A DNA stretch of 13,928 bases from Desulfobulbaceae bacterium UBA2262 (GTDB lineage Bacteria > Desulfobacterota > Desulfobulbia > Desulfobulbales > Desulfurivibrionaceae): the NCBI GenBank assembly GCA_002347185.1, contig DDXK01000111.1:9315-23242 (forward strand), in the 5' to 3' direction. Positions 1 through 6,912 of this stretch are shown in pieces. The notes under the pieces were generated by a model. It did not search any database, had not been told where the DNA came from, and saw only the letters and a program-made list of their open reading frames with translations. Made by a program: the position numbers and the translations under genes. The number at the start of each line of letters is the position of its first letter. The stretch's first letter is position 1.

Positions 1-22
1 TCTACCACTGAGTTATTCCCGC
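1..22 (-). tRNA. tRNA-Gly, 5' end only (cut by window edge)
   Basis: The reverse complement of these bases begins GCGGGAATAACTCAGTGG and ends TAGA. This fits a tRNA 5' acceptor strand (GCGGGAA), the TA linker and the start of the D arm. The acceptor sequence matches bacterial tRNA-Gly, most often the GCC isoacceptor, but the anticodon lies outside the window, so the isotype is inferred from the acceptor arm alone. A near-consensus promoter lies about 20 bp upstream, which supports a real gene. Confidence 0.8.
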
Positions 23-42
23 AGGCCTGAATAATTTTGAAG

Positions 43-70
43 ATTATACAATTATTTTGACGCTTGTCAA
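43..70 (-). promoter_or_regulatory. Sigma70-type promoter of the tRNA-Gly gene
   Basis: On the minus strand there is a perfect TTGACA (-35, bases 65-70), a 16-bp spacer, and a perfect TATAAT (-10, bases 43-48). The -10 ends 20 bp before the tRNA-Gly 5' end, so transcription should start about 13 bp upstream of the mature tRNA. The surrounding DNA is AT-rich, unlike the neighbouring genes. The promoter follows the nuoN-distal hairpin directly, so the tRNA can be transcribed independently of the nuo operon. Confidence 0.85.
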
Positions 71-72
71 GA

Positions 73-98
73 GGCGCTCCCCTTTTCAGGGGAACGCC
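73..98 (-). terminator. GAAA-capped hairpin downstream of nuoN (likely operon 3' end)
   Basis: The minus-strand RNA can fold into an 11-bp stem, GGCGUUCCCCU against AGGGGAGCGCC, closed by a GAAA tetraloop. One pair is G-U (bases 77 and 94). It would be a C-A mismatch in plus-strand RNA, so the structure fits the minus strand, the direction of nuoN. It begins about 25 bp after the nuoN stop. No U-run follows it, so it may be an imperfect intrinsic terminator or a 3'-end stabilising hairpin. The tRNA-Gly -35 box starts only two bases later. Confidence 0.6.
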
Positions 99-123
99 GC
101 AGGCAAAAAGTGGAGGAGCTCTT

Positions 124-1545
124 CTAAAGAATCGTGCGGATGGCGCTGGTGGCCACCTGCAGGAGTTGATTGGGGACAACGCCCAAGGCGATGATGACTA
201 GGACCAGGGCAACGCTCACCGCCTTGGTCATGCCGTCAACCTGCAGCAGGGGTTGTTCTTCCCCATTGCCTGCGTAGGTCACCCGCACCACGGAGAGATA
301 ATAATAGATGGAAATGGCCGTGTTGATCGCCGCGATGATGACCAAGGCCAGATGCCCCGCTTTGTACGCGCCGGTAAGCAGCATGAATTTGCCCATGAAG
401 CCGACAAAGGGAGGGATGCCGGCCATGGCGAACATGCTCACCGCGAGGGTAAGCGCCAAGAGCGGCGAGCGCCTGTGCAGGCCGGCAAGATCGGCGATGG
501 CAAGATTTTCGCCCTGCTGGGAAACCTTGCAGATGACCAGGAAGCCGGCAAGGTTCATCACCAGGTAGCCGACGATGTAATAGAATGCCGTCACATAGCC
601 GGCTTCCTGCAGGGTGACCAGGCCGAGCAACACATAGCCGGCATGGGCGATGCCGGAAAAACCGAGCATGCGCTTGATGTCGGTCTGCACCAGGGCGACG
701 AGGTTCCCATAGAGCATGGAACAGACGGAAAGCACGATCAGCATGTTGACGATGGCCTGCGCTTCCGGGGTGACCAGAGCCGTAATCCGGATCAGCATGG
801 CCACGGCGGCAACCTTGGGGACAGAGGCAATGAAGGCCGTGGTTTCATTGGAGGCGCCCTGATAGACATCGGGAACCCAGAAATGGAAAGGGAACACCGC
901 CAGCTTGAAAAAGAAGCCGCCCATGACCATGGCGATGGCGATGAGCGCCACCGGACTGCCCATCATCATCTGCAGCTTCGGCAACAACTCGACAAAATAG
1001 GTGGTGCCGGTGAGGCCAAAGAGGTAGCTCATGCCAAAAAGCATGACGCCTGTGGCGACAACCCCGAAGAGTATATATTTGATGGCGGCCTCCATCTGCA
1101 CCCGCAGGCCGCCGCGGTCCGTGCGCATGGGAACCAGCAGATAGAGCGAATAGGAGGAAAGCTCAAGAGCGATGAACATGGTCAGCAACTCCACGCTGCT
1201 CACCATCATGATCAGCCCCAGGGTGCTCAGGAGCAAAAAGAGGTAGTACTCGGCCCGCACCTCGTCTTCAACCCCCTTCAGTTCGCTGCTGAAAAGCAGG
1301 ACCACGGAAAAACCAAGGGAGATGAAAAGCTTCAGGACCTGGGAAAAGAAATCGATCTTGTATGCATCGTAAAAAAGCAGCCCCTCGCTCCGCAGGCTGG
1401 CGAAGCAGATCAGGACGTTGACGAGAGCGATGCTCACCGTGAGGGCGCGGGCCTTTTTGCCGCCGGCCTTTCCCGTGCTCAGGAAAAAGAGGGCCAAGGC
1501 GCCAAACAGCAGAAATAACTCAGGGGCAAACAACATGAGCTTCAT
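124..1545 (-). CDS. nuoN: NADH-quinone oxidoreductase subunit N (NuoN)
   Basis: This is a 473-aa antiporter-like membrane subunit of complex I, one of the proton-pumping units of the membrane arm. It is hydrophobic throughout, with about 13-14 predicted helices, a normal NuoN length. The expected channel residues are visible: Glu128 in TM5 (ALELSSYSLY), Lys214 in TM7 (FKLAVFPFHFWVPD), Lys244 in TM8 (SVPKVAAV) and Lys386 in TM12 (GFMGKFMLL). The VYQGASNETTAFIAS stretch is typical of NuoN rather than NuoM or NuoL. The ATG at 1545 follows AAAGGA at a spacing of about 6 bp. It is the last gene of the operon, 44 bp after nuoM, and is followed by a hairpin and then the tRNA-Gly promoter. Confidence 0.95.
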   Translation of the reverse strand: MKLMLFAPELFLLFGALALFFLSTGKAGGKKARALTVSIALVNVLICFASLRSEGLLFYDAYKIDFFSQVLKLFISLGFSVVLLFSSELKGVEDEVRAEYYLFLLLSTLGLIMMVSSVELLTMFIALELSSYSLYLLVPMRTDRGGLRVQMEAAIKYILFGVVATGVMLFGMSYLFGLTGTTYFVELLPKLQMMMGSPVALIAIAMVMGGFFFKLAVFPFHFWVPDVYQGASNETTAFIASVPKVAAVAMLIRITALVTPEAQAIVNMLIVLSVCSMLYGNLVALVQTDIKRMLGFSGIAHAGYVLLGLVTLQEAGYVTAFYYIVGYLVMNLAGFLVICKVSQQGENLAIADLAGLHRRSPLLALTLAVSMFAMAGIPPFVGFMGKFMLLTGAYKAGHLALVIIAAINTAISIYYYLSVVRVTYAGNGEEQPLLQVDGMTKAVSVALVLVIIALGVVPNQLLQVATSAIRTIL

Positions 1546-1589
1546 TTTTTATCCTTTACGTGAGTTCCTTGTACACTTCCGACAAGCCA

Positions 1590-3113
1590 TTACGGCAGCA
1601 TCAGCTTCGCGATGGAAACAGAGTCGCCCGGGGCCACCCCGACCTGTTCGATCAGATGGGAAACACTGACGTGCAGGACGTTCATGAAGGGCTCGGGAGA
1701 AAGGCCGATCCAGAAGACAAAGTACAGCAAGGGAGCCAGGGTAACGATCTCCCGCAAATTCAGGTCGGTGAGATTGGATTGATCAGGATTGTTTGTCCCG
1801 CCCCAGACAACGCGCTGGAGCATCCGGAACATATAGGCCGCCGCCAGCACCGCCCCCGGGATGGCGCACGCGGCAACGAGCTTGTAGTCGGCAAAACCGC
1901 CGGCCAGAATCAAAAACTCGCCGATGAAGCTGTTGGTGCCGGGGAAGGCCAGGGAGGAAAGGGAGAAAAAGGTCAGAAAAGCGACATACACCGGCATGAA
2001 GCGCCCCACGCCGGCGGCGGCGGAAAGCTCCCGACTGTGGGTGCGCTCGTACATCATGCCCACGCAAAAGAAGAGCGCGCCGGTGGTGATGCCGTGATTG
2101 ATCATCTGGAGAATCGCGCCTTCGATGCCTTTCTGATTGAGGACAAAGATCCCCAGGGTAACGAAGCCCATGTGGCCGACACTGGAATAAGCGATGAGCT
2201 TTTTCATGTCCTGCTGAGCCAGGGCGGTGAAGCCGCCATAGAGGATGCCGGCGACGGAAAGCCAGAGGACATAGGGCAGGAAGGTCAGGGTCGCTTCAGG
2301 GGTGATGGGCAGGCAGAAGCGCAAAAAGCCGTAGGTGCCCATCTTCAGCAGGACCGATGCCAGGATGACGCTGCCGGCCGTGGGCGCTTCGACATGAGCG
2401 GCCGGCAGCCAGGTATGGAAGGGAAACATCGGCACCTTGATCGCAAAGGCGAGAAAAAAGGCGAGAAAAACCAGGATCTGGAAGGTGGAAGAGTAATCCT
2501 GCCCCATGAGGGCCGGAATGGAAAAGGTACCCTGGTGCAGATAGAGGGCGATGATGGCGACCAGCAGGAGGACGGAACCGGCCAGGGTGTAAAGGAAGAA
2601 CTTGATGGAGGCATACACCTTGCGCGGGCCGCCCCAGACCGCGATGAGCAGATACATGGGGATGAGCATCGCTTCCCAGAGTATGTAGAAAAGCACCAGA
2701 TCAAGGGCCATGAAGACCCCGAGCATGGAGGTTTCCATGAGCAGCAGGCAGATCATGAATTCCTTGACCCGCTTTTCGATATAACGCCAGGAGCCCAGGA
2801 CACAGAGGGGCATGAGCAGGGTGGTCATCAGGACCAGAAGCAGGGAGATGCCGTCGATGCCGAGGGTATAGTTGATATTGAGCGAGGGAATCCAGGCCAG
2901 CTGCTCGCAGAACTGATACTTTGCCGTGGTGACGTCAAACTTCCAATAGAGGGGCAGGGAGATCAGGGCCGTGACAATGGTCACCAGCATCGTCCAGTTC
3001 CTGGCCGCGTTTTCGCCGGGGATGCAGAGCAGGATCAGGGCCCCGGCCAGGGGCAGGAAGATCAGGGTACTTAAAATGGGAAACCCCATATCGTTCATCA
3101 GCAAAAAGTCCAT
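1590..3113 (-). CDS. nuoM: NADH-quinone oxidoreductase subunit M (NuoM)
   Basis: This is a 507-aa antiporter-like subunit of the complex I membrane arm. Family features, numbered from the chosen start, are Glu147 in TM5 (YILWEAMLIPMYLLI), Lys226 in TM7 (AIKVPMFPFHTWLPAAHVEAPT), Lys257 in TM8 (LLKMGTYGFLR), and Glu399 in TM12 (NSFIGEFLIL), where NuoM uses Glu rather than Lys. The open frame extends to a TTG at 3122, but its only purine-rich site (GAGG) nearly touches that codon. The ATG at 3113 has GAGG about 10 bp upstream and is preferred. An inner Met at 3089 matches the usual NuoM N-terminus but lacks a ribosome site. It lies 133 bp after the 598-aa antiporter gene, one of the two long gaps in the operon. 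Confidence 0.95.
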   Translation of the reverse strand: MDFLLMNDMGFPILSTLIFLPLAGALILLCIPGENAARNWTMLVTIVTALISLPLYWKFDVTTAKYQFCEQLAWIPSLNINYTLGIDGISLLLVLMTTLLMPLCVLGSWRYIEKRVKEFMICLLLMETSMLGVFMALDLVLFYILWEAMLIPMYLLIAVWGGPRKVYASIKFFLYTLAGSVLLLVAIIALYLHQGTFSIPALMGQDYSSTFQILVFLAFFLAFAIKVPMFPFHTWLPAAHVEAPTAGSVILASVLLKMGTYGFLRFCLPITPEATLTFLPYVLWLSVAGILYGGFTALAQQDMKKLIAYSSVGHMGFVTLGIFVLNQKGIEGAILQMINHGITTGALFFCVGMMYERTHSRELSAAAGVGRFMPVYVAFLTFFSLSSLAFPGTNSFIGEFLILAGGFADYKLVAACAIPGAVLAAAYMFRMLQRVVWGGTNNPDQSNLTDLNLREIVTLAPLLYFVFWIGLSPEPFMNVLHVSVSHLIEQVGVAPGDSVSIAKLMLP

Positions 3114-3172
3114 GTCCCACAATCCTCAATATGAAAAAATTGATGTACTCGCAAAAAAAACCAAAAGTCACA

Positions 3173-3201
3173 GGTCCGCTGCGCCAAGTCGAAGCGTTAC
3201 G
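3173..3201 (+). repeat. Possible diverged intergenic repeat copy (partner at 6852-6884, inverted)
   Basis: The plus strand reads GGTCCG, a GCGC-containing stretch, AAGTC, then GCGTTACG. The minus strand of 6852-6884 reads GGTCCG, ACGCA, AAGTC, then GCGTAACGC, with small indels between the blocks. The shared blocks occur in the same order, so the two gaps may carry diverged copies of one repeat in opposite orientation. The match is short and gapped and could be chance. Confidence 0.35.
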
Positions 3202-3214
3202 GCGCGGGAACCTT

Positions 3215-3239
3215 TGGCATCGCTGTTTTTGCGATGCCA
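3215..3239. repeat. Perfect 9-bp inverted repeat (hairpin) after the 598-aa antiporter gene
   Basis: TGGCATCGC (3215-3223) and GCGATGCCA (3231-3239) are exact reverse complements around a 7-base T-rich loop. The hairpin begins 7 bp past the stop codon of the 598-aa gene. No T-run follows on either strand, so it is not a classical intrinsic terminator. A processing or stability element between the two cistrons, a transcription-attenuating structure, or part of an intergenic repeat are all possible. Confidence 0.75.
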
Positions 3240-3246
3240 GCAAAAA

Positions 3247-5043
3247 TTAGGCTAAAACGTAGAGTACCAGCACAACAGCAACAAATGAAACCGCATAGAA
3301 AATGTTGTATTGCAGCTGTCCGCTCTGGACATTCCGCACCGTGCCGCCTATCCCGCGCACCGTCCTGGCGATTCCGTCCACCACGCCATCAATGGCGTGC
3401 CAGTCGAACCATGACCAGAAGCGGGCCGTGGTCATCAGCGGAATCAGGCCAAGATAGCGGTAGGCCTCGCTGACGCAGCTGTCCGCCCACTGGATGGGCT
3501 TCTCGGCGAGCCAGAGAAAGCCGCGCCCGCCCATGCGGTAGAACCAGTCGAGGTCGATGCTGATCTTCGGCTCGGGCGCAAGCTTCTTGATGAGAAGGAA
3601 GAAGCCAAGGGCGGTGAAGAGCAGGATCTGCAGCGTCTCCGAAAGATGATAGGCGTTGTAGGGATGATAGCCTGCCGCCACCTGCGGATAGGGGAGCATA
3701 TTGTAGAGATAGGGCGTATAAGAGCCGATCAGGATGCAGAGAAAGGCGGCTATCCCCATGCCCAGCTGCATGTTCCAGGGCGGATCAGCTGCCTTGTCCC
3801 AGGTTTCCTGGCTGCAGTTGTTCTTCCCGAACCAGATGAAGTAGGGAACCTTGAGACCGGTGTGGAGGAAGGTACCGGCGGAGGCCAGGGTAAGCAGAAA
3901 GGCGGCCCAGTAATTATGCACCTCGAAACCGGCCGCCACGATCATCGCCTTGCTGACAAAGCCGGAAAAGAGGGGGAAGGCCGAAATCGACAACCCGCCG
4001 ATCATGGTGAAGACAAAGGCCATGGGCATCTTCTTGTAGAGGCCGCCCAGCTCGGAAAACTTGCTCTTGCCGGTCATGTGCAGCACCGAGCCGCAGCCCA
4101 TGAAAAGCAGCCCCTTGTAGAGGATATGGGCAAAGGCATGGGCGCAGGCGCCGTTGATGGCAAGCTCGGTGCCGATGCCGACGCCGGCCACCATGTAGCC
4201 GACCTGGCTGATGATGTGGTAGGCGAGGAGGCGCCGGGAATCATTTTCAAGCACCGCGTAGACAACGCCATAGAGGGCCATGCAGACGCCCAGCGGCACC
4301 AGGATGTCCATCCCGGCAAAGCCGCGGGCCAGGGCGTAGACCGCGGTCTTCGTGGTGAAGGCGCACATGAAGACGGCGCCGGAGACGGTGGCCTCGCCGT
4401 ATGCGTCCGGAAGCCAGGCATGGAAAGGCGGCACCGCGGCGTTCAGGATAAAACCGATCAGAATCAGATAGGTATAGAGGCTCGGGGCATCAACGCCGAT
4501 GGGCCCGAAGGAATAATCACCGCCCGTCGCCTTGTAGCGGAGAATGAAGCCGGCAAGCAGGGCAAGGCCGCCGGCGGTATGCACCAGCAGGTAGCGATAG
4601 CCCACGGCCAGAGACTGCGGCCGGCGGCGGAACCAGACCAGGAAGACAGAGGCAAAGGCCATCAGCTCCCAGAAAAGGAAAAGAACCAGATAGTCGCCGC
4701 AGAAGATGACGCCCAGGGAGCCGGCCACATAGAGCCAGGCCGCGACATGCTGGTAATCCTCCTCGACATGGAGCCCGTAGATGGTGCCGATGATGCACAT
4801 CAGGGTCATGATGTATGCAAAGACCATGCTCAGTCCGTCGATCCGGCCGAAGGTAAGGTGCCAGTCCAGGAACTGGATCACCCCATAGGTGCCGTTATGG
4901 CCCTGCATGGTGATGACATCAAGAAAGGCCAGGGTCGGAATTATGACCAGATAGGGCCTTTTCAGCCATTTCGGAATGAGTGGCAGGAGAAAGGCGCCAA
5001 CAATGAGTATGAGGGCCGGATGCAGCCAAAAATCAGTTATCAT
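3247..5043 (-). CDS. NuoL/Mrp-type antiporter-like subunit, 598 aa, TM7 lysine replaced by Asn
   Basis: This is a multi-pass protein of the complex I/Mrp antiporter family, often annotated as Na+/H+ antiporter subunit D. It has Glu126 in TM5 (LFLFWELMAFAS), Lys232 in TM8 (TTKTAVYALAR) and Lys365 in TM12 (SGFVSKAMIV). The TM7 channel lysine is Asn201 (ILNAAVPPFHAWLPDAYGEAT). After the core there is a ~95-residue tail with amphipathic stretches (DLDWFYRMGGRGFLWLAEKP, then VRNVQSGQLQYN) and a final hydrophobic helix. This layout resembles the lateral helix plus last TM of NuoL, so it may fill the NuoL position, although its TM7-8 region is MrpD-like. An in-frame GTG lies at 5055, but GAGG sits 6 bp before the ATG at 5043, which I chose. 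It overlaps the 83-aa gene by 11 bp. Confidence 0.88.
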   Translation of the reverse strand: MITDFWLHPALILIVGAFLLPLIPKWLKRPYLVIIPTLAFLDVITMQGHNGTYGVIQFLDWHLTFGRIDGLSMVFAYIMTLMCIIGTIYGLHVEEDYQHVAAWLYVAGSLGVIFCGDYLVLFLFWELMAFASVFLVWFRRRPQSLAVGYRYLLVHTAGGLALLAGFILRYKATGGDYSFGPIGVDAPSLYTYLILIGFILNAAVPPFHAWLPDAYGEATVSGAVFMCAFTTKTAVYALARGFAGMDILVPLGVCMALYGVVYAVLENDSRRLLAYHIISQVGYMVAGVGIGTELAINGACAHAFAHILYKGLLFMGCGSVLHMTGKSKFSELGGLYKKMPMAFVFTMIGGLSISAFPLFSGFVSKAMIVAAGFEVHNYWAAFLLTLASAGTFLHTGLKVPYFIWFGKNNCSQETWDKAADPPWNMQLGMGIAAFLCILIGSYTPYLYNMLPYPQVAAGYHPYNAYHLSETLQILLFTALGFFLLIKKLAPEPKISIDLDWFYRMGGRGFLWLAEKPIQWADSCVSEAYRYLGLIPLMTTARFWSWFDWHAIDGVVDGIARTVRGIGGTVRNVQSGQLQYNIFYAVSFVAVVLVLYVLA

Positions 5044-5284
5044 AGTAATCCTCACGGGTCATGATTCCCAGATGACCATACCACTTCGAAACGATGATGA
5101 TCAGCACACAGGCCACGAAGCCAAAGGCTGCCCAGAAGCCGGGGATATGCTCCGCCGCCGTATGCGCGTGCTCCTTGGAGACGAAGAGCACGTCCCAGGC
5201 CACGAGAAGAGCAAGGCCCACATAGCAGAGCCGAATCACCAGCTGCAAACGGTCGCGGAAAAAATCAATCAATTTCACTATCAT
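5033..5284 (-). CDS. Small two-helix membrane protein between the antiporter-like subunits
   Basis: This 83-aa protein has two hydrophobic segments, about residues 14-35 (LQLVIRLCYVGLALLVAWDV) and 48-67 (IPGFWAAFGFVACVLIIIVS). A short charged segment with EHAHTAAEH separates them, and the C-terminus is acidic (REDYYDN). Its ATG overlaps the stop of the 501-aa gene (ATGA), and its end overlaps the start of the 598-aa gene by 11 bp, so the three are probably translationally coupled. I do not recognise a named family. Position and topology suggest an accessory membrane subunit of this complex I variant, possibly partnered with the 598-aa antiporter subunit. It is not NuoK or NuoJ, which are present elsewhere, and it does not obviously match the small Mrp subunits. 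Confidence 0.8.
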   Translation of the reverse strand: MIVKLIDFFRDRLQLVIRLCYVGLALLVAWDVLFVSKEHAHTAAEHIPGFWAAFGFVACVLIIIVSKWYGHLGIMTREDYYDN

Positions 5285-6786
5285 CCTGTCACCGCCTTGA
5301 CAAAGTTCATGATAAAGTCAGGATAGATTCCGATAATCACGGAGATGATCGCTGCGATCATGATCGGCACCACCATGGTCAGGGGCGCCTCCTTGATGCC
5401 CTCGTAGGCCTCGCCAGCCGGACGCTTGCCGAAAAAGGCCTTGTAGGTGACCGGGGCGAAATACCCTACATTCAGCAGAGTACTGGCCAGCAGAACCAGC
5501 AGGATGCCGATATAATGGGTCTCCATCTCCATGGTGCCCACCAGCAGCTTCCACTTGGTGACAAAGCCCGCCACCGGCGGGGCGCCGATCATGCTGAGGG
5601 AGGCGATGGCAAAGGCGCCGAAGGTAAAGGGCATGGTCCGTCCCAGGCCGCTCATCTCGGAGATGCACTTCTTGTGGGTGGCCACGTAGATGGCGCCGGC
5701 GCAGAAGAAGAGCGTGATCTTGGAAAAGGCATGGTTGGCAATATGGATGAGTCCACCCTGGATGCCGCTGGTGGTGAGCAGCGCCACGCCGAGGACGATG
5801 TAGGAAAGCTGGCTCACCGTGGAATAGGCGAGCCTGGCCTTGAGGTTGTCCTTGGAGAGGGCGATGATCGAAGCGGCCAGAATGGTGAAGGAAACAAAAT
5901 AGGCAGTGGGGATGCCGAGGTTCAGCGCATTCATCAGGTCGGTGCCGAAGACATAGAGCATGACCCGGGTCGTGCAGAAAACACCGACCTTGACCACCGC
6001 CACCGCATGCAGGAGCGCGGAAACAGGGGTCGGAGCGACCATGGCTCCGGGAAGCCAGTTGTGGAAGGGCATGATGCCGTTTTTGGCAAAGCCGAGGATG
6101 CAGAAGATATAGAGCACGGTCACCAGCACGCCATGGCTGTCAACGGTGCCGGCGGGAAAGATGCCGCTCTGAATGTTGTGCGGAAAATCCAGGGTGCCGG
6201 TCAGGACATAGATGAGGATCATCGCCGGGAGGACCAGGCCTTTGGCCGTGGTGGTCAGGTAGACGATGTATTTCTTCGCCCCCTCGTAGCCCTCTTCGTC
6301 CTGGTGGTGAGCGACCAACGGATAGGTGCAGATGCTGACGATCTCGTAGAAGAGATAGAGGGTGAAGAGATTGTCGGAAAAGGCAACGCCGATGGCGCCG
6401 AAGAGGGCGAGAGCGAAACAGGCGTTGAAGCGGGTCTGGGCATGCTCATGAAGCCCCCGCATATAGCCGGCCGAATAAAAGACCGCCAGCATCCAGAGAA
6501 AAGAGGCGACCACGGCAAAGATCATGGAAAAGGCATCGACCCGCAGGGTGATGGAGAGTCCGGGCAGGATGCTGAAAAGCTGATAGACAATGGTCCTGCC
6601 CTGCCCCAGCGGCGCGGGCGCCACCGTGGTGATCATCGAGGCGATGATGGCAAACATCGTCACCGCGGCGACGAAGGACCACGATTCCCGCACATTGGGC
6701 TTGCGGCCGGAGAGCATCACCAGAACGGAACCGGCCAGGGCCGTCAGTATGGCAAGCAGTGGTTTTACGGAAACAATTGTATCCAT
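5281..6786 (-). CDS. Antiporter-like subunit (NuoL/MrpD family), 501 aa
   Basis: This is an ion-translocating membrane subunit of the complex I/Mrp family. Key residues are Glu148 in TM5 (LYLFYEIVSICTYPLV), Lys235 in TM7 (FAKNGIMPFHNWLPGAM), the APTPVSALLHA signature, Lys266 in TM8 (AVVKVGVF) and Lys411/Lys413 in TM12 (GFVTKWKLL). The APTPVSALLHA motif recalls NuoL and MrpA/MrpD, but the protein stops at ~501 aa without the lateral-helix tail of NuoL. It is therefore an Mrp-D-like extra subunit rather than a plain NuoL. The frame stays open upstream to 6906, but those 40 residues are hydrophilic and unlike the family. The ATG at 6786, preceded by AAAGGGATAAGGG, gives the normal N-terminus. 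It is the first gene after a 126-bp gap and overlaps the 83-aa gene by 4 bp. Confidence 0.88.
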   Translation of the reverse strand: MDTIVSVKPLLAILTALAGSVLVMLSGRKPNVRESWSFVAAVTMFAIIASMITTVAPAPLGQGRTIVYQLFSILPGLSITLRVDAFSMIFAVVASFLWMLAVFYSAGYMRGLHEHAQTRFNACFALALFGAIGVAFSDNLFTLYLFYEIVSICTYPLVAHHQDEEGYEGAKKYIVYLTTTAKGLVLPAMILIYVLTGTLDFPHNIQSGIFPAGTVDSHGVLVTVLYIFCILGFAKNGIMPFHNWLPGAMVAPTPVSALLHAVAVVKVGVFCTTRVMLYVFGTDLMNALNLGIPTAYFVSFTILAASIIALSKDNLKARLAYSTVSQLSYIVLGVALLTTSGIQGGLIHIANHAFSKITLFFCAGAIYVATHKKCISEMSGLGRTMPFTFGAFAIASLSMIGAPPVAGFVTKWKLLVGTMEMETHYIGILLVLLASTLLNVGYFAPVTYKAFFGKRPAGEAYEGIKEAPLTMVVPIMIAAIISVIIGIYPDFIMNFVKAVTG

Positions 6787-6912
6787 GACCCTTATCCCTT
6801 TTCCTCTCTCACCTTTGCGGCAGCCGACAAAGCACAGCCGCACCGGTAATTGCGTTACGCTCGTTGACTTCTTTGCGTCGGACCTTGCCGGCCATTCCGG
6901 CCGCACGGGCCA
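6787..6912. other. Non-coding gap between nuoK and the 501-aa antiporter gene
   Basis: These 126 bp separate the canonical nuoA-K block from the antiporter block. They hold a GC-rich dyad (GCCGG at 6887-6891, CCGGC at 6897-6901), a 6-bp dyad near the ribosome site (TGCGGC at 6816-6821, GCCGCA at 6837-6842) and a possible diverged repeat (6852-6884). The reading frame of the 501-aa gene runs open through it, but the encoded peptide is not family-like. No clear -35/-10 pair is seen. Confidence 0.65.
6852..6884 (-). repeat. Possible diverged intergenic repeat copy (partner at 3173-3201, inverted)
   Basis: Read on the minus strand it contains GGTCCG, ACGCA, AAGTC and GCGTAACGC in order. The plus strand of 3173-3201 has the same blocks with small gaps. 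Both lie in the only two gaps longer than 100 bp within the operon. The similarity is suggestive only. Confidence 0.35.

Larger units (their letters stand above)
3114..3246. other. Non-coding gap between the 598-aa antiporter gene and nuoM
   Basis: These 133 bp contain no credible gene. Seen on the plus strand they hold an AT-rich block (3131-3169), a segment resembling one in the other long operon gap (3173-3201), and a perfect 9-bp hairpin (3215-3239). The gap is unusual in an operon whose other junctions mostly overlap. An inserted dispersed intergenic repeat is one explanation. I see no convincing promoter for nuoM here. Confidence 0.7.

Noticed and set aside
3215..3239. Intrinsic terminator splitting the operon before nuoM
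   Set aside because: No T-run follows the stem on either strand, and nuoM has no visible promoter of its own in the gap.
253..6849. Long plus-strand open frames opposite nuoN, nuoM, and the 598-aa and 501-aa genes (about 420-504 codons each)
   Set aside because: They are antisense to well-supported membrane genes. Their products are rich in His, Asp, Gly, Glu and Gln, the complement of hydrophobic codons, with no domains or ribosome sites.
6787..6906. 40-residue N-terminal extension of the 501-aa antiporter subunit
   Set aside because: The extension is hydrophilic, unlike the family, and a good ribosome site precedes the inner ATG at 6786.
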